Assembly (NCBI GenBank): GCA_000981645.1
Contig: LAQC01000003.1
Location: 128,488-168,839 of the forward strand
DNA length: 40,352 bases
DNA from: Cryomorphaceae bacterium ASP10-05a
Lineage (GTDB): Bacteria > Bacteroidota > Bacteroidia > Flavobacteriales_D > Sanyastnellaceae
Reading direction: 5' to 3'
Numbering within the stretch: position 1 is the stretch's first letter; the number at the start of each line of letters is the position of its first letter. Shown here one piece after another: positions 37,883 to 40,352 of the stretch. The notes under the pieces are model-generated. The model searched no databases. It saw only the letters and a list, made by a program, of their open reading frames with translations, and had not been told where the DNA came from. The translations under genes were made by a program, and so were the position numbers.

Positions 37883-38926
37883 ATGTCAGGAGAAGCTTCA
37901 AAACTAATTGAAAACGACGATTTATGGGGGGGAGGAAGATCTCCTTTCAGCGTTACTTACGGTAAAATGATGATGTGGTTCTTCCTGGTATCGGATGCGC
38001 TGACTTTTAGTGGACTCTTGATTTCTCTGGGATTTTTCAGAACTGGTGTCTTCGGTGACCTTGAAGGCTTTTGGCCGGTGGGGGAGAAAGTATTTGAGGC
38101 ATTACCAGGTTTGGGAACAGGTTTTCCCTTGATCTATGTGGCGCTCATGACATTCCTTTTGATTGTAAGTTCTGTTACTATGGTTCTCGCTGTGGAAGCA
38201 GGACATAGGAATGATAAGAAAAGTGTCACTAAATGGTTAGTTTGGACTGTAATAGGAGGATTCTTCTTCTTGGGCTCTCAGGCGTGGGAGTGGTATCACT
38301 TTATCCATGGTTCTGGTGGTTATTATATTAGCGCGAATGAACTTGTTGTTGATGGCGTAGATCAAGCGGGTGAAACAATAAGCTATACAGTAGCAGCTGG
38401 AGAAAAAGTCTATTATGGTGCGGAGCACGGACATTCTCATGAAGATCATGAAGAAGAAGGACATGATGAGCACCACGGACATGAGCATGCATCTAATAAG
38501 AAAATCTCAGGAATGGGAGGTGATGGACATAATGACCATGCCGAGGAAGATGTTCATGAAGAGCATTCTCCAAAAGTGTTGTACTTAAATAAGTATCAAA
38601 CCTCTATAGTCACTGTAGAAGATGCCGGAACGATTACGAAGCTTTTGGCAGCTAAAAATGAAAACCTTCCAGAAACCAGCGGAGCTGATTTAAGTTCTAA
38701 TGAATATGGGCCTCAGCAGTACGCTAATTTCTTTTTCTTCGTCACAGGATTTCATGGTTTTCACGTGTTTTCAGGTGTGATTCTTAACTTGATCATATTA
38801 ATTATGGTAATCAAGGGGGTGATGCACAAGAGAGGACATTATGAAATGGTTGAGAAAACGGGATTATACTGGCACTTTATAGACTTGGTATGGGTGTTTG
38901 TATTTACCTTCTTTTACTTAGTATAA
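37883..38926 (+). CDS. Heme-copper oxidase subunit III (second copy) with a His/Asp/Glu-rich insertion
   Basis: YGKMMMWFFLVSDALTFSGLLISL...SQAWEWYHFI...FFFFVTGFHGFHVFSGVILNLI...GLYWHFIDLVWVFVFTFFYLV; insertion at 38426-38566. Confidence 0.93.
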   Translation: MSGEASKLIENDDLWGGGRSPFSVTYGKMMMWFFLVSDALTFSGLLISLGFFRTGVFGDLEGFWPVGEKVFEALPGLGTGFPLIYVALMTFLLIVSSVTMVLAVEAGHRNDKKSVTKWLVWTVIGGFFFLGSQAWEWYHFIHGSGGYYISANELVVDGVDQAGETISYTVAAGEKVYYGAEHGHSHEDHEEEGHDEHHGHEHASNKKISGMGGDGHNDHAEEDVHEEHSPKVLYLNKYQTSIVTVEDAGTITKLLAAKNENLPETSGADLSSNEYGPQQYANFFFFVTGFHGFHVFSGVILNLIILIMVIKGVMHKRGHYEMVEKTGLYWHFIDLVWVFVFTFFYLV

Positions 38927-38937
38927 TTTAGAATAAA

Positions 38938-39318
38938 ATGGAAAGAGACGATTTAATTGTAAATGACAGTTATGCCCTGAATGCTCATCATACTGAGGAA
39001 GCAGGTGCAGCTAAAAGAAAGAAGATTTGGTTTGTCGCTGGCCTTCTAACTTTAATTACGTTCATAGAGGTTGTTTTAGGTATTGGATTTAAGCAGAATA
39101 GTGATTGGTGGGCATTCATTAAATGGTCGTTCATCATTTTGACAGTATTCAAAGCTGCATATATTGTCTTATCATTTATGCACTTAGGAGATGAAAGCAA
39201 AAATCTTAAATGGACAATTCTAACCCCTTACTTAATGTTTGTGGCTTACTTACTCTTTATAGCTGCTAGAGAAGGAACAGATATGTCTGCGCTATTATTA
39301 AATTACTTAGGAAGTTAA
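38938..39318 (+). CDS. Cytochrome c oxidase subunit IV family protein
   Basis: 126 aa, 3 TM; KIWFVAGLLTLITFIEVVLGIG...FIILTVFKAAYIVLSFMHLGDESKNLKWTILTPYLMFVAYLLFIAAREG, directly downstream of coxIII. Confidence 0.88.
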   Translation: MERDDLIVNDSYALNAHHTEEAGAAKRKKIWFVAGLLTLITFIEVVLGIGFKQNSDWWAFIKWSFIILTVFKAAYIVLSFMHLGDESKNLKWTILTPYLMFVAYLLFIAAREGTDMSALLLNYLGS

Positions 39319-39328
39319 TTACTTACAA

Positions 39329-40003
39329 ATGCTGAAGAAAGTTGGTTTGATTTTTATAGTACTCATTTTTCCGTTAAGTTTTCTTCTTTTCTTTGGGTTA
39401 GCGTTAGATCATAAATTCAAAACACTACCTTATTATCATCCTTCTGAAATTCTTTTGGACTCTACCAATAATGACTTAGGTAAAACTTATTTCTTGCCTA
39501 ATAAGGAGTTCGTAAACCATAACGGGGACAAAGTTTCGATAGAGTCTTTGAAAGATAACGTTTATCTTCTTGCGCCTTACTCGTTAGGTTCTGAGTATAT
39601 ATCGGTTATAACTAAGAGACTTCTAACCGCTAATTTTAAGTATACGGATGAGGATAACATTAAAATCATTGGTCTGAATACAGATGGAGTAATACAGGAT
39701 GAAGAGAAGTTAAAGGATTACATGATTAATCTTAACCGAAATGTAGATGAGACAGATAATTTTCTCTACCTAAGCACTACATCAAAGGAAGCTATGGAAG
39801 ATTTTATCACGAAGGAGCTAGGGATTGTTAATCTGAACAATAGTGCGATTACACTCTTAATTGACTCTAGGTCTCAAATTAGAGGAAGGTACAATCTAAA
39901 TGCTGAGAGACAAATTAATGATGCGATAGAAGATATTGCACTTTTAAGGAAGGAAATAGATATAGAGAGGTATGAAGCTAATAAGGTTAATTCTAATAAT
40001 TAG
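39329..40003 (+). CDS. Membrane-anchored SCO/thioredoxin-like protein lacking the CxxxC motif
   Basis: N-terminal TM; KTYFLPNKEFVNHNGDKVSIESLKDNVYLLAPYSLGSEYISVITKRL...LLIDSRSQIRGRYN: SCO-like layout with no Cys at the expected position. Confidence 0.55.
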   Translation: MLKKVGLIFIVLIFPLSFLLFFGLALDHKFKTLPYYHPSEILLDSTNNDLGKTYFLPNKEFVNHNGDKVSIESLKDNVYLLAPYSLGSEYISVITKRLLTANFKYTDEDNIKIIGLNTDGVIQDEEKLKDYMINLNRNVDETDNFLYLSTTSKEAMEDFITKELGIVNLNNSAITLLIDSRSQIRGRYNLNAERQINDAIEDIALLRKEIDIERYEANKVNSNN

Positions 40004-40352
40004 TGTATTAAGTCAATTTGGCTGTGGATTTTTCGAGGACCATAATCCGCTTGATGAAAATAAAGTTTCAGTAACGGATAATAATGGTTACTTAAAAGAA
40101 GGAGAGCAACTTCCTTTCTATGGGCCTATCACCAAGGATGGAGAAGACACTCTGTTCTATCAAGTCCCTAAATTCTCCTTACTTGATCAAGACTCTTTAG
40201 ATTTAGGATATGCTCGGTTTAACGGAAAAATTTTTATTGTTGATTTTTTCTTCACTACGTGCTCTACAATTTGCCCGATTATGACGGGTGAATTAGTCAA
40301 ATTGCAAAATGCCCTTTATGAAAAAGGATTAGGTGAAGAGGTACAATTCTTG
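39972..40352 (+). CDS. SCO1/SenC family copper chaperone lipoprotein, truncated at the window edge
   Basis: MKLIRLILIISVLSQFGCGFFEDHNPLDENKVSV...VPKFSLLDQDSLDLGYARFNGKIFIVDFFFTTCSTICPIMTGELVKLQNALYEKGL...; CxxxC motif TCSTICPIM. Not in the ORF track; overlaps the upstream ORF by 32 nt. Confidence 0.9.
   Translation, partial: MKLIRLILIISVLSQFGCGFFEDHNPLDENKVSVTDNNGYLKEGEQLPFYGPITKDGEDTLFYQVPKFSLLDQDSLDLGYARFNGKIFIVDFFFTTCSTICPIMTGELVKLQNALYEKGLGEEVQFL

Noticed and set aside
1-40352. CRISPR arrays, insertion sequences, prophage or known defence islands
   Set aside because: No direct-repeat/spacer array, transposase, integrase or recognisable defence gene seen on either strand.

Overview
The window is an AT-rich chromosomal segment from a Bacteroidota, probably a marine Flavobacteriales-like organism. 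It shows T9SS C-terminal sorting domains, TAnnTTTG -7 boxes, a DUF2480 protein and caa3-type oxidase gene order. Core genes are purD, purQ, dxs, polA, fcl, a WecA/MraY-like transferase, and a cyoE - coxIII - coxIII - coxIV - SCO-like - SCO1 block that runs off the right edge. Between them is an accessory stretch (about 5.3-31 kb) rich in secreted proteins: six T9SS cargo candidates, including an M43 metalloprotease and a 1697-aa type-B cargo. It also holds a compact unit of LTD protein, TonB-dependent receptor and double-HKD PLD-like protein that could be an extracellular nucleic-acid or phosphodiester scavenging locus. The most unexpected signal is at the nucleotide level. The 9-mer GCGTTGCAA, or the full 12-bp palindrome GCGTTGCAACGC, occurs at 10 separate loci in unrelated genes, against roughly 0.2 expected by composition. 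It lies in several reading frames, and all five Ala-Leu-Gln tripeptides I found are encoded by it. I found no CRISPR array, transposase, rRNA or convincing tRNA. All calls come from reading the sequence and the ORF track; no database search was run.
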